In this document: piece by piece, positions 22,304 through 29,643 of the stretch | Layout of the letters: each line of letters starts with the position of its first letter | Numbering within the stretch: position 1 is the stretch's first letter | Assembly (NCBI GenBank): GCA_900314995.1 | Contig: OMXK01000044.1 | Location: 1 to 40,164, forward strand | DNA: 40,164 nt | Source: an uncultured Prevotella sp. | GTDB taxonomy: Bacteria > Bacteroidota > Bacteroidia > Bacteroidales > Bacteroidaceae | Direction of reading: 5' to 3' | Made by a program: the position numbers and the translations under genes | The notes under the pieces: model-generated | The model's database searches: none | What the model was told of the DNA's origin: nothing | The model's input: the letters and a program-made list of their open reading frames with translations, nothing else

Positions 22304-22319
22304 ATGCAAACGTTTGCAT
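22304..22319. promoter_or_regulatory. 16-bp palindromic operator ATGCAAACGTTTGCAT upstream of malQ
   Basis: This is a perfect 16-bp palindrome 53 bp upstream of the malQ -7 box. Its TGCAAACGTTT core recurs between the GH2 and susA promoters. The form fits LacI-family operators such as the PurR-type consensus. The upstream position suggests an activator or a remote operator; the binding protein is not encoded in the window. Confidence 0.7.
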
Positions 22320-22395
22320 GATGACGGACTGCCAAGACATCAAGAGAAACCCCGAATCATTTCTGACCCGGGGCAATGGTTTCGGCTTCTGTCTG

Positions 22396-23631
22396 TTATT
22401 GTTTCAAACCTAATGACTGGATGTAACTCTCTTGCGGCTGGCAGTTGCTGAAACGACTGTTCTCTGCATACTGCATGAGCAGTTGGCGGAAAAGCTGCTG
22501 ATTAGGACGTGCCTCGCGCCATTCCTGATAAGTGCCTCGGGGGGTCTCACTGTATTTCACGACGATGCTATCCCACTGCTCGGGGCGCTGGATACCCATC
22601 ATGCATGATCCGTCGATCTTCTTGTAAGGCCAGAAGGTATAGCCGATATTCACTTCTTTCATGACCTTGACAAACTGTGCCTGCCATTCGTTGGTGTTGT
22701 GGCCTATCTCACCCATATACATCGGCAGATTGGTCTTGTCGCGGAAGTCGATGTAATCCTTGATGGCCTCTTTGGTGGCAGGACCGCCATAGCGATGGCA
22801 GGTATACATGATCTGAGAATCGAAGGTCCAGTCGTTGAACATGTAGAAGTCGCTGTTCCAACGGGCGCCCCCTAATAATATAATATGGTGGGGATCTACC
22901 TCGCGGATGGCTTTTACGGCACGTTTGTATAAGGGCTCGAGTTGCTTGTTCAGGTCTTCCTTGTTCTCGAAGTAATGGGCGATGGGCTCGTTGGCAAGCT
23001 CATAACCCAGGATGACGGGTTCGTCCTTGTAACGGTCGGCGATGCGCTGCCAGATACTGCAGAACAGTTGCTGACTCTGCTCGCTCTCGAAGAGCCAGGG
23101 GTAGCCATGTCCGTCGTCGATATTATCACCCGTCTGTCCGCCTGGGCAGTCGTGCATATCCAGAATAAGGTATAATCCAGCCTCACGACACCAGGCGACG
23201 ACGTTGTCAATCCTTTGGAAGCCGTCTTGCTGTGAGGTCAGTCCCATATAGTCTTCGTCTGTGAACAGTTTATAGTTGAAAGGTAGACGGATGGTGTTGG
23301 CGCCTTGCTGTTTGATGAAGAGGATGTCGTCGCGGGTGATATAGTTATCCTTGAAGGTTTTCCAGAAGGCAGCTGCAAAGTCGGGACCTACGGCCTGCTT
23401 GATCATCAGGTCGATCATCCAGGCGGAGTTTGTACGACTGAGGCCAAACATATAGCCCTCAGGATTGAGCCAGTTGCCAAGGTTCGTACCTTGGATATAC
23501 AGTTTCTGACCGTTAGGTTGGATAAGATCTGGTCCGCTGACGCGAACGAATTCACTTTGAGGTGTTGTGGCAAACATTGTGGCTGTACCCATCAGTGTGG
23601 ATAGTAGCAGGGTTAAGATTCTTTTTTTCAT
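22396..23631 (-). CDS. GH5 family glycoside hydrolase, secreted
   Basis: The 411-residue protein has a signal peptide (MKKRILTLLLSTLMGTATMFA) followed by a single GH5 (beta/alpha)8 domain. RVSGPDLIQPNGQKLYIQGTN and NLGNWLNPEG form the start of the barrel. The acid/base is Glu215 (ELANEPIAH) and the nucleophile Glu308 (MYMGEIGHN). GTNLGNWLNPEGYMF and the HDCPGGQTGDN loop recall exo-beta-1,3-glucanase-like GH5 subfamilies, so the substrate is a beta-glucan or beta-glucoside rather than starch. The subfamily cannot be fixed by eye. It has its own promoter box and is not clearly part of the starch operon. Confidence 0.88.
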   Translation of the reverse strand: MKKRILTLLLSTLMGTATMFATTPQSEFVRVSGPDLIQPNGQKLYIQGTNLGNWLNPEGYMFGLSRTNSAWMIDLMIKQAVGPDFAAAFWKTFKDNYITRDDILFIKQQGANTIRLPFNYKLFTDEDYMGLTSQQDGFQRIDNVVAWCREAGLYLILDMHDCPGGQTGDNIDDGHGYPWLFESEQSQQLFCSIWQRIADRYKDEPVILGYELANEPIAHYFENKEDLNKQLEPLYKRAVKAIREVDPHHIILLGGARWNSDFYMFNDWTFDSQIMYTCHRYGGPATKEAIKDYIDFRDKTNLPMYMGEIGHNTNEWQAQFVKVMKEVNIGYTFWPYKKIDGSCMMGIQRPEQWDSIVVKYSETPRGTYQEWREARPNQQLFRQLLMQYAENSRFSNCQPQESYIQSLGLKQ

Positions 23632-23658
23632 TGTCGTTCAAGTTAGAATTATCCACTG

Positions 23659-23666
23659 CAAAGTTA
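23659..23666 (-). promoter_or_regulatory. -7 box of the GH5 gene
   Basis: On the minus strand TAACTTTG matches TAnnTTTG, 28 bp upstream of the ATG at 23631. Confidence 0.65.
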
Positions 23667-23896
23667 CGCGTATTTCGTGAATGTTGCAAGTGGATATAGA
23701 TAGAATATAGAATAGGTGAAGGGGCACTTTGCCAGAAGGTCAGGCAAATTGGCGTGAAGTGGTGTCTTTTCGCATCCACATTATTGAGAAGAGGTGTTTT
23801 GTATAAATTATTGGAAATTAGCGTGATAGATATTTCAGACATCGTGTATGTTCCACTTTTTACTCATGGCGGTTTGGTGTCAATCATTCTTTTTCA

Positions 23897-23904
23897 TACC
23901 TTTG
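23897..23904 (+). promoter_or_regulatory. -7 box of the truncated regulator-like gene
   Basis: TACCTTTG matches TAnnTTTG, 28 bp upstream of the ATG at 23933. The promoter is intact although its gene is cut short. Confidence 0.65.
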
Positions 23905-23932
23905 CAACATCAATCTAAATAGTAAAAACAGT

Positions 23933-24157
23933 ATGAGAAGAATTGCAGACTTAACAGTGGCCATGCTAGTCGGTATGTCCGTTCATGTGGCATCGGCCCA
24001 ACAATCACAAAAGGAGGTGGATCTGGAGGCGCTCTATCAGCAGATAGATGAGGCTATTGACAATTCACCCGTATATGTCGCTGAGTTCGAGAAGCGTCTG
24101 AACAAGCAGAAGGACTTGTTCATGCAAGAGACTGACACAGATGCGAAACTGCTGTAA
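23933..24157 (+). pseudogene. Truncated 5' fragment of a TPR regulator-like (DUF6377/SusR-type) gene
   Basis: 74 codons encode a signal peptide (about 1-22, ending in ASA) and DLEALYQQIDEAIDNSP. This aligns with DLDALYQQIDDIIAQSP of the 361-residue protein at 16451-17536, and the next 30 residues also align. The match stops at about residue 72 (TDAKLL), followed by a stop codon and unrelated AT-rich, repeat-rich sequence. The rest of the gene is not in the window. The natural reading is that the island to the right inserted into or replaced the gene, leaving this stub. Confidence 0.8.
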
Positions 24158-24230
24158 GTTACATTAAACTGAACATATCCGTCATGAAACATCATTCCTA
24201 TACCACTACTTTTCTTTGTTACAATGTTGG

Positions 24231-24309
24231 TACGTACTAACGTACTAACGGATGGAAGGACTAACTGGCGGATGGACTAACGGATGGAAGGACTAACGGA
24301 CGGACTAAG
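24231..24309 (+). repeat. Short imperfect tandem repeats built on CTAACGGATGGA
   Basis: CTAACGGATGGAAGGA occurs exactly at 24245-24260 and 24277-24292 (32-bp period). Shorter variants (ACTAACG, CTAACGGACGGA) lie on either side. The array begins about 75 bp after the truncated regulator gene. Confidence 0.75.
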
Positions 24310-24489
24310 GAATGTACGTTATTACAAACATTACAAACGAAAGAATCACGATGCTCGTACCTTATATATTATTAAGGGGAGTGCTATGAATCCACTGTAG
24401 CTAGTGGGTACACTCACTACAATGAAGCCACTTGTTACACTCCTGTCACTAAATCCACTTGGAAAAATAGGGAATCTAAAAACTGAAAA

Positions 24490-24545
24490 TTTGCACCCCC
24501 CCGGTCGCATCCTGTGCAGAATGGCGCAGGAAAACCCAAATGTTT
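24490..24545. other. Candidate oriT/nick region upstream of mobilization remnant
   Basis: A C-rich run followed by GGTCGCATC precedes an inverted repeat CCTGTGC (24511-24517)/GCGCAGG (24524-24530, one mismatch). About 110 bp downstream is a DUF3408-type gene, which in Bacteroides mobile elements lies beside the relaxase gene and oriT. Assignment rests on position and the inverted repeat only. Confidence 0.35.
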
Positions 24546-24637
24546 GGAGGGTTATTTCAATCACCCTATCTTTGCTATGAAAAAACGGTCAGAAGCGACA
24601 GCTCTGGTCATAGTAGTAACAATTAAACCCTATTGAA

Positions 24638-24982
24638 ATGGCAACAAAAGAAAACATTGATATCACTGATTCAAGTGTAGTGACTCCATCGGTAACAGTC
24701 ACTGAACCAATGTCTGTGGAACCGACACAAGAAGAACCTCCCGTACACCGAGTGAGCAGCAAGCAGCGCAGACTATCCTTGGAGGAATACCGCTCTGTCT
24801 ATCTCCCTGTACCCAAGATAGAGAACCGTATGCCCGTGTTCATCAGTGCCAGACTCCGCGACGAACTCGAAAGACGGCTTAACCTTCAAGGCTTCACAGC
24901 TAAAGCGTGGAATGACTTTTGCAAAGATGGATTCAATAATCAGAAGGAATGCGGAGAAGGCGCAACAAGCGAAAGCCTATAA
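24638..24982 (+). pseudogene. DUF3408-type mobilization protein, C-terminus lost
   Basis: 114 codons. The N-terminal part (MATKENIDITDSSVVTPSVT, then RVSSKQRRLSLEEYRSVYLPVPKIENRMPVFIS and RLRDELER; quoted in pieces) matches the conjugative/mobilizable-element DUF3408 family. Those accessory mobilization proteins lie next to relaxases in Bacteroidetes. After about residue 88 the expected ribbon-helix-helix-like region is replaced by unrelated sequence (LNLQGFTAKAWNDFC). The frame ends 24 codons later, overlapping a different frame that looks like a relaxase tail. It is probably a deletion fusion product and non-functional. Confidence 0.7.
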
Positions 24983-25178
24983 TCAACCACAGTTGACGCA
25001 TTACGAGTTGCCAAAACAAGAAACTGCTCCAGAGTCTCAGAAACAACATACTGAATCGTCTATATCTATTCCCTCACCGGGTTTATTCGACACTAACAAT
25101 CCCGTCTATGACCCTGCTGAAGAAGAATTCAGAAGGCGGATGCAAAAGAAGAAAAAGAAGCGAGGGCCAAGATTGTAA
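24846..25178 (+). pseudogene. Relaxase-like C-terminal fragment
   Basis: This frame overlaps the DUF3408 remnant. From about 24880 it reads KRGMTFAKMDSIIRRNAEKAQQ, then a polar linker and NPVYDPAEEEFRRRMQKKKKK before the stop. A proline/glutamine-rich linker with a strongly basic end recalls MobB-type relaxase C-termini in Bacteroides mobile elements. The catalytic part of a relaxase is absent. Together with the upstream frame it suggests one deletion removed the end of the DUF3408 gene and most of the relaxase gene. Identification is by resemblance only. Confidence 0.45.
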
Positions 25179-25217
25179 GGCAAATAAAACCTAAGCACTC
25201 TTTCGACTATTCGCATA

Positions 25218-26114
25218 TCACAACTGCCAAAGGGGTTCCTGTCGCCAATTAGACGGGAACCCCATCATGGCAGGATCTATTGACGGATTGCGAAGCAACA
25301 GCATTTTTAGATCACCAACGAAAGTATTATTAATATCAACGGCATTCAACCAATAGGCAATACAGCAGAGTTGAGCATATAGCGACTCTTCCCTGAAGGT
25401 GAAGATAGTAATCCACTTGTTGGGCATTACTTGTGGCGTAGTTGGCTTCAGAGGATATGCCCGATTCCATACCCTTGCATGGTGAGCACAATGATTACGG
25501 AGCGAGGTCAGACTTTCCAGCCAGCTGGAAAGGAACTTGTGGTGATTCAGTCCAAACTCATGTGCGACATTATGTTTCAGTTGCGACTCATTGAAGTTGT
25601 TGAAGAGTTTTGAGAGTTCACCCAACGAAATCACCTCCAGCGTTTTCCAAACAGGCGGCAGGTCTGGATCAGTGTATTTGCGGAAATGCTCACGGATATA
25701 CCGCTCCTTAGAGCGACCGACTTCTTTTTTGATGGTTTCGAGGTTAGTCTGGAAACGCCTTTGATTTACAGCCTTTGTCGCATCCATAAACCAGAACGGA
25801 CCACATGTGGGGGCAAAGTGTTTGATGACCTTTGATCTGACCGCCACCTCAATAGTCTGAATAGCCTTGAAGAGCAAAGCCTTCAAGTCCTTGTCGAAAA
25901 AGTAACAAGCTAATACCTCTTCAAAATGACTGTTGGGAAAGAACTGATGAGTATGATGATCAGCTTCCAAATGATACCAGTAGTCAGCCAATCGGAAGTA
26001 ACTGATAGCATCAAGAGCTTGTTCTGCCTTATTGGTATCAGCAATCATCAGACCTCTGCCTTGCAGTGTCTGAATCTGCTGTGCCAGCGTCATTGCTTGT
26101 TTGGTATATCTCAT
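25218..26114 (-). CDS. Abi_2 family abortive infection protein (AbiD/AbiF-like, HEPN)
   Basis: 298 residues from the ATG at 26114. The frame extends to a TTG at 26126, which is less likely. The sequence matches the Abi_2 (PF07751) pattern: an N-terminal LAQQIQTLQGRGL segment, AISYFRLADYWYHL, and a C-terminal SLTSLRNHCAHHARVWNR holding the HEPN R-x4-H motif (Arg206, His211). HEPN proteins of this kind are RNA-cutting or RNA-binding toxins that stop phage growth. AbiF-like members have been reported with small structured RNAs as antitoxins and as relatives of Cas13. Here the gene has its own promoter and a hairpin leader of about 60 nt, and lies between a mobilization remnant and a larger structured RNA. 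No protein antitoxin is evident. Confidence 0.9.
   Translation of the reverse strand: MRYTKQAMTLAQQIQTLQGRGLMIADTNKAEQALDAISYFRLADYWYHLEADHHTHQFFPNSHFEEVLACYFFDKDLKALLFKAIQTIEVAVRSKVIKHFAPTCGPFWFMDATKAVNQRRFQTNLETIKKEVGRSKERYIREHFRKYTDPDLPPVWKTLEVISLGELSKLFNNFNESQLKHNVAHEFGLNHHKFLSSWLESLTSLRNHCAHHARVWNRAYPLKPTTPQVMPNKWITIFTFREESLYAQLCCIAYWLNAVDINNTFVGDLKMLLLRNPSIDPAMMGFPSNWRQEPLWQL
25232..25263 (-). other. 12-bp stem-loop in the 3' end of the Abi coding region
   Basis: Positions 25232-25243 pair with 25252-25263 (GGGGTTCC/GGAACCCC, one G.T pair, GTC/GAC) around an 8-nt loop. The hairpin begins 15 bp before the Abi stop codon. It may protect the transcript end or damp convergent transcription from the mobilization remnant; no T-tract follows. 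Confidence 0.6.
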
Positions 26115-26124
26115 ATCTATATAC

Positions 26125-26189
26125 AAAAAATGTCCCGCTGGGTACGCTGTTCTTATGGGAAGCGGGCGGGATTTGTCGATGCAAAGATA
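26125..26189 (-). promoter_or_regulatory. Promoter and hairpin leader (possible small RNA) of the Abi gene
   Basis: On the minus strand TATCTTTG (26182-26189) is a -7 box. The transcript would start near 26175. It then forms CCCGCT/AGCGGG (26161-26166 with 26134-26139) around a 21-nt loop, followed after ACA by T6 (26125-26130), 11 bp before the ATG. A GC stem plus a U-run looks like a weak terminator, so most transcripts could end as an RNA of about 50 nt. That arrangement resembles RNA-antitoxin leaders, but the stem is short. Confidence 0.55.
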
Positions 26190-26325
26190 GGCATTATTTC
26201 TGAAAATTCCAAGTTTTTTGAGACTTTTCTTCCAATTTCAGCTCCAAAAGTGGTTTCACAAGCCTTGTGAAAGGTTATTTTTATTCTTTTTTGGGGTAAA
26301 GCGATACAAATTCCTAAAAATTTCG

Positions 26326-26333
26326 TATCTTTG
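26326..26333 (+). promoter_or_regulatory. -7 box of the structured RNA
   Basis: TATCTTTG matches TAnnTTTG exactly. Transcription would begin near 26340, at the start of the GC-richer folded region. The 120 bp upstream are AT-rich. Confidence 0.7.
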
Positions 26334-26339
26334 CAGTGT

Positions 26340-26698
26340 TTTCGGAACCGTACCAGTTTGCTGGCTTACTGCCATCGGGAAGTAAGAATGCCGAAGCCCA
26401 AGGGTGGAGGCTGCGGGACGGGAACCTATATATAGGAAAGGCGTTACTTGACGCTTTGTGCTTGACTTGTAGGAATCTGGCAGTTCCAAAACTGTTGTCA
26501 AACATCAAAGCAACAATGACGTCCATGGATATGTAGTATCCGACATGTGATTTGCTGACAGCCATTATTGGCTTCGATGCAGTCATAGTCGTTTATATAC
26601 ATATCGGCGTGGGCTTCGGCGTTGCTCGTTTCGACAACAGGGCGATGCCAGAGCCTCTACAAGTGGGACGAGTGACAGGAGATTCCCACGCTTCTTTT
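26340..26698 (+). ncRNA. Candidate structured non-coding RNA of about 360 nt, class unknown
   Basis: Downstream of a good promoter box lies a GC-richer segment dense in hairpins: CCAG-TTTG-CTGG (26353-26364), CTTACT/AGTAAG (26365-26370 with 26381-26386), the palindrome CCTATATATAGG (26425-26436) and GCGT/ACGC (26441-26454). Near the 3' end GCGTGGG (26607-26613) pairs with CCCACGC (26685-26691) and encloses CTCGT/ACGAG (26625-26629 with 26668-26672). That outer stem is followed by TTCTTTT, like a terminator. I do not see tmRNA (no ALAA tag, no CCA end), RNase P (no conserved CR-I) or a group II intron. It could be a 6S-like RNA, an element-borne RNA or an RNA partner of Abi. Ends are estimates. 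Confidence 0.55.
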
Positions 26699-26770
26699 AT
26701 GTGTAGCCTAACCCTTATTTGACAACCGCCAGTCATTGGGAGTCTGTTTGGCATAAATGCTCAGTGAAAT

Positions 26771-26977
26771 ATGAGTGTAAAGAGGTATTCTGTTGAAGAC
26801 GAAAGGTTAGGCATAGACTTCGACGATGAAGTCCGTCCAGTATTTATTAAGGGTGAAACAAAGAATGGCGTGTTTCATGTCAGAACTGAAAACTTCGAAA
26901 CATACCCAGACCTTTCAGATTCAGATCGAAAAGACATTAGGAATGTTCTTAGAAACAGTAACGTAGTAATTGATTAG
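26771..26977 (+). CDS. Hypothetical 68-residue acidic protein
   Basis: MSVKRYSVEDERLGIDFDDE starts a small soluble protein with mixed beta/helix character and no signal peptide or TM segment. I recognise no family. It is 14 bp upstream of the first lipoprotein gene and on the same strand, so it is probably the first gene of the long cassette operon. No -7 box is obvious in front of it; its transcript may come from read-through of the RNA promoter at 26326. Confidence 0.6.
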   Translation: MSVKRYSVEDERLGIDFDDEVRPVFIKGETKNGVFHVRTENFETYPDLSDSDRKDIRNVLRNSNVVID

Positions 26978-26991
26978 AAGCTTTACTGGAT

Positions 26992-27825
26992 ATGAAAAGG
27001 GGATTCATTGTTTCAGTAGCGATTTTGACATTATTGTCAATACTGTGTGCCTGTAGTAATAAAAAAACAATTACAGATAAAAGATGTCCTGCTTTAGTTG
27101 AAAAAGCAGAGTATTATAATGCGCAAACAGCCAATGGTACCAAGGAAGGACCTATGGGTATGAGGATGAGTGTCGAATATGTTGACTCCGTATATCGTAT
27201 CATTCAAATCGTTGATGAAAGCATTATACCGACTGAAAAGATAAAAATGTTCTTAGGGAACATGAAGCAAAATATGATAGTTGGAATCTCGTCATCCTCT
27301 GGTTCGGAAAGACGTGACTACCAGCAGATGGTTGACTATCGCGTTACATTCGAGCATGTTGTAAAAAGCAAGAGCACAGGCAACGTAATAGTTCGTAACA
27401 CAATGACACCAGATGAAATTGCAGACGCTCTTGAAAAGCAATTAACTCCTTTGGATGAATTGAAAATGAATGTGACTACACAAAAAGGCACATTGCCAAG
27501 GGAGATGGAAGCAGGATACACGATGAATAGTATTTCATGTTCAGATGGAGTGGTCAACATCGAGATAATCGTAGATGAAAACATGAAGGATTTTGATGAA
27601 GCCACAAAACTCAAGGCTTGGTCAAAGGCAGAACAGGCTGTTACCTTGGCAGACCTAACAACGGGGTTGACTTTCTGGAGTGTTGCTGCTCAAGTTCCTG
27701 CGGAGTTTGATTTTCATTTCATCGGCTCAATAGGCAAGAACGATTTACACATACGATTCTCGAAAGATGAGGTGGTTCAGTATAACGAGGTAATGGAGAG
27801 AATAAAAGACCAACAATATAAGTAG
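26992..27825 (+). CDS. Lipoprotein with two copies of an unrecognised domain (LP1)
   Basis: The 277-residue protein has a lipoprotein signal with lipobox LCAC (Cys21), so it is expected at the outer or inner membrane facing the periplasm. The mature part seems to hold two related halves (about 45-150 and 164-270). Each has a (V/L)DE-type turn and ends in a PDEI/KDEV motif (MTPDEIADAL near 138; FSKDEV near 255). The second half starts with GTLPREMEAGYTM. This layout recurs in the lipoprotein at 28794-29624 and in the C-terminus of the J-like protein at 39169-40014. No known family is recognised. The gene is 7 bp before the zinc-ribbon/RDD gene. Confidence 0.85.
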   Translation: MKRGFIVSVAILTLLSILCACSNKKTITDKRCPALVEKAEYYNAQTANGTKEGPMGMRMSVEYVDSVYRIIQIVDESIIPTEKIKMFLGNMKQNMIVGISSSSGSERRDYQQMVDYRVTFEHVVKSKSTGNVIVRNTMTPDEIADALEKQLTPLDELKMNVTTQKGTLPREMEAGYTMNSISCSDGVVNIEIIVDENMKDFDEATKLKAWSKAEQAVTLADLTTGLTFWSVAAQVPAEFDFHFIGSIGKNDLHIRFSKDEVVQYNEVMERIKDQQYK

Positions 27826-27832
27826 TTTTGTT

Positions 27833-28777
27833 ATGTTTTGTAGATTTTGCGGTAAGGTAATCCCTGATGATTCTGTTTTCTGCCCTATTTGCGGTGCGAA
27901 GTTGAAAGATATAGCATTAAATGACGAGTTAGAAGATAAAGATACTAATAATGTAGCTTTATCTGAAGCTACAGACAATTTGCAGATAGTAGCTCCTACA
28001 GAAGTTCATCATGACGTAGAAGAGTGTTCAGGTGTCAATACTTCAGAGACAAATCCTTCTGTAGTTGAAGATAAAGATGATGATGTAGAAAATGACGGTT
28101 TCTCAAATGAGGAAATGAAAGGTACTGAAGCAACCGAAGAACAGTATATTCCCATACAAGAAAGAGAAAAGATGCCATTGTTAAGAAGGTTTATTGGCAG
28201 TATGATTGATAAATTCCTTATACTTGCTCTTTTTATTATTGTCCCAATAACTATTGACTATTATGGGGCTCCCAGCAAACTCGGAAAATATATGGGTTTG
28301 CTTAAAGCCTCCCCTCGCAATTATGAATATATAGATAAGACTTCAATGAGTGAATACGGTACATATAAAGAAGGTATTAGTCAATATTACCAAGACCAAG
28401 AAAGATTAGCCAATGAAGCTCCTCATATTGGTTCAACAATGGAATTGGACAAGACCATGACATTCTATTTTATCATTTTGAATCTATTATATTATATTCT
28501 TTTTGAATCATTGTTGTCTGCTTCGCTGGGTAAACGTATTACTGGTGGAGTTTTACTTGATAGGGCTGAGGATAAAATTGGTTTTGGGAATGTATTGCAA
28601 AGAGCATTATTTGGAGGCATATTAATGTTTTCTTTAGTATATCTTATTCATTTTGGTATGTTGCTTAGCAACCAGGCAGTAATTATAGTATTCTTCTTGT
28701 TAATGGATTTACCCGTATTCTTTACTAAACGCTCCCTACTGGATATTGTAACAGGTACGCAATATGCAAAACGATAA
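27833..28777 (+). CDS. Zinc-ribbon plus RDD-family membrane protein
   Basis: The 314-residue protein starts with a four-cysteine zinc ribbon (Cys3, 6, 17, 20: FCRFCGK, FCPICGA). A long acidic disordered linker follows (about 27-110), then an RDD-like membrane domain. The domain has RRFIGSMIDKFLI at its start, TM segments near 124-142, 209-229, 258-280 and 283-299, and the RDD hallmark GKRITGGVLLDRAEDKIGFGN between TM2 and TM3. RDD proteins are implicated in small-solute or Na+/H+ transport and membrane signalling. The cytosolic zinc ribbon may bind a partner or nucleic acid. The stop is 16 bp before the next lipoprotein ATG. Confidence 0.85.
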   Translation: MFCRFCGKVIPDDSVFCPICGAKLKDIALNDELEDKDTNNVALSEATDNLQIVAPTEVHHDVEECSGVNTSETNPSVVEDKDDDVENDGFSNEEMKGTEATEEQYIPIQEREKMPLLRRFIGSMIDKFLILALFIIVPITIDYYGAPSKLGKYMGLLKASPRNYEYIDKTSMSEYGTYKEGISQYYQDQERLANEAPHIGSTMELDKTMTFYFIILNLLYYILFESLLSASLGKRITGGVLLDRAEDKIGFGNVLQRALFGGILMFSLVYLIHFGMLLSNQAVIIVFFLLMDLPVFFTKRSLLDIVTGTQYAKR

Positions 28778-28793
28778 TGCAAAACTAAACGAT

Positions 28794-29624
28794 ATGAAGA
28801 TTCTTCAAGCAATAAAAGCCGTTATTATTGTTTTGGTTCTTTTTTCCTGTTCAGGAAACAAAAAGCCGGAGATGTATCCAGATCTTATTGAAACAGTGCA
28901 GAAAATTCAAGAAGGCCTGCCACTCACTATTAGCGAAGGTCTTATTCTTTCAAGGGTAGAATATGAAGATACGCTTTTTACACTACAATATGAGATTGAT
29001 GAAAAAGAATTTCCTTTCGAAAATTTAGTAAAGGCCAAGCAAAACAGGAAAAACCTATTTTTAACGACTATATCCGCATCGGAAGGAAATGAAAGAACTG
29101 GGTTTGAGCAATGTGTATCTTACAATGTGTCCGTAAATTTCTATTTCATTGGCAAACGTAGCCATAAAGAAATGAGCATAATAGTATCACCAGATGAAAT
29201 AAACGATGCACTTAACACAAAAAGGAATGCGCTGGATGTACTTAAAATTCAAATAGATGGAGAGAAAAACTCATTGCCAGAAAAATTAGGGGATGGCATG
29301 ACTATGACTAATATAGAAATACGTGATAGTATGGTATATACTACTATTGTATTAGATGAAACAAATTATTCTTTTGACGGTTTAGAAGAAAGTCTTGAAG
29401 ATATGAAAACAGAGATAAGGAAGTCTCTTAGGTCAGATCGTATAGGCATGAATTTGATTAAAATGATTGCAAATGTCAATTATGGATTAGTTTATAGTTA
29501 TGTAGGATCCGTTTCTGGCAAAACTTATAACATAACTTTCTCTCCTGATGAGATTTTGTTAGAGAAGGTTATCTATGATGCAGAAGTAAAGACCGCATCA
29601 GAAATTGTTGAATGCGACATATAA
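28794..29624 (+). CDS. Lipoprotein paralog with two copies of the same domain (LP2)
   Basis: 276 residues from the ATG at 28794 (MKILQAIKAV). An upstream ATG at 28764 lies inside the preceding gene and would put ten polar residues before the signal. The lipobox LFSC places Cys19. The two halves end in SPDEIND (near 131) and SPDEILLE (near 249). The second starts at LPEKLGDGMTM (near 160) and contains YSYVGSVSGKTYNITF. The protein is clearly paralogous to LP1, with matching motif order and spacing. Function unknown. Two tandem-domain lipoproteins flanking a membrane protein suggest an envelope complex. Confidence 0.85.
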   Translation: MKILQAIKAVIIVLVLFSCSGNKKPEMYPDLIETVQKIQEGLPLTISEGLILSRVEYEDTLFTLQYEIDEKEFPFENLVKAKQNRKNLFLTTISASEGNERTGFEQCVSYNVSVNFYFIGKRSHKEMSIIVSPDEINDALNTKRNALDVLKIQIDGEKNSLPEKLGDGMTMTNIEIRDSMVYTTIVLDETNYSFDGLEESLEDMKTEIRKSLRSDRIGMNLIKMIANVNYGLVYSYVGSVSGKTYNITFSPDEILLEKVIYDAEVKTASEIVECDI

Positions 29625-29643
29625 TCAATTGTAATATAAGACA

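Larger units (their letters stand above)
24158..24637. other. 480-bp gene-free junction between chromosome and island
   Basis: This stretch holds a short repeat cluster (24231-24309), several small inverted repeats, for example TGTAG/CTACA at about 24397-24422, and an oriT-like segment (24490-24545). A 72-codon minus-strand ORF (24346-24564) has no start context or recognisable sequence and is not called. Confidence 0.5.
26127..26770. other. 644-bp protein-free region between Abi and the 14-gene cassette
   Basis: It contains the Abi leader and promoter (minus strand), an AT-rich spacer (26195-26320) and a promoter-driven structured RNA on the plus strand (26340-26698). A 70-bp leader to the 68-residue ORF follows. 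ORFs in it (26336-26536 plus; 26256-26501 and 26314-26586 minus) cover the RNA but show no protein-like features, and I reject them as genes. Confidence 0.6.

Noticed and set aside
22213-22335. N-terminal extension of malQ to 22335
   Set aside because: It covers the -7 box and the operator palindrome; the CBM20 domain starts right at the ATG at 22212.
24346-24564. 72-codon minus-strand ORF in the island junction
   Set aside because: No recognisable sequence and no promoter or start context; it overlaps the oriT-like repeats.
25252-26426. Ten-base complement between the Abi mRNA hairpin (25252-25261) and the structured RNA (26417-26426)
   Set aside because: For sequences of about 900 and 360 nt one expects roughly 0.3 such matches by chance, so it does not by itself show that the RNA controls Abi.
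26336-26536. 66-codon plus-strand ORF across the structured RNA
   Set aside because: It starts at the transcription start itself, shows no protein-like domain or hydrophobic pattern, and its sequence follows the RNA hairpins. A non-coding RNA explains the region better.
26340-26698. tmRNA, RNase P RNA or group II intron identity for the structured RNA
   Set aside because: No tag ORF ending in ALAA, no 3' CCA, no conserved RNase P core and no intron domain V were seen.
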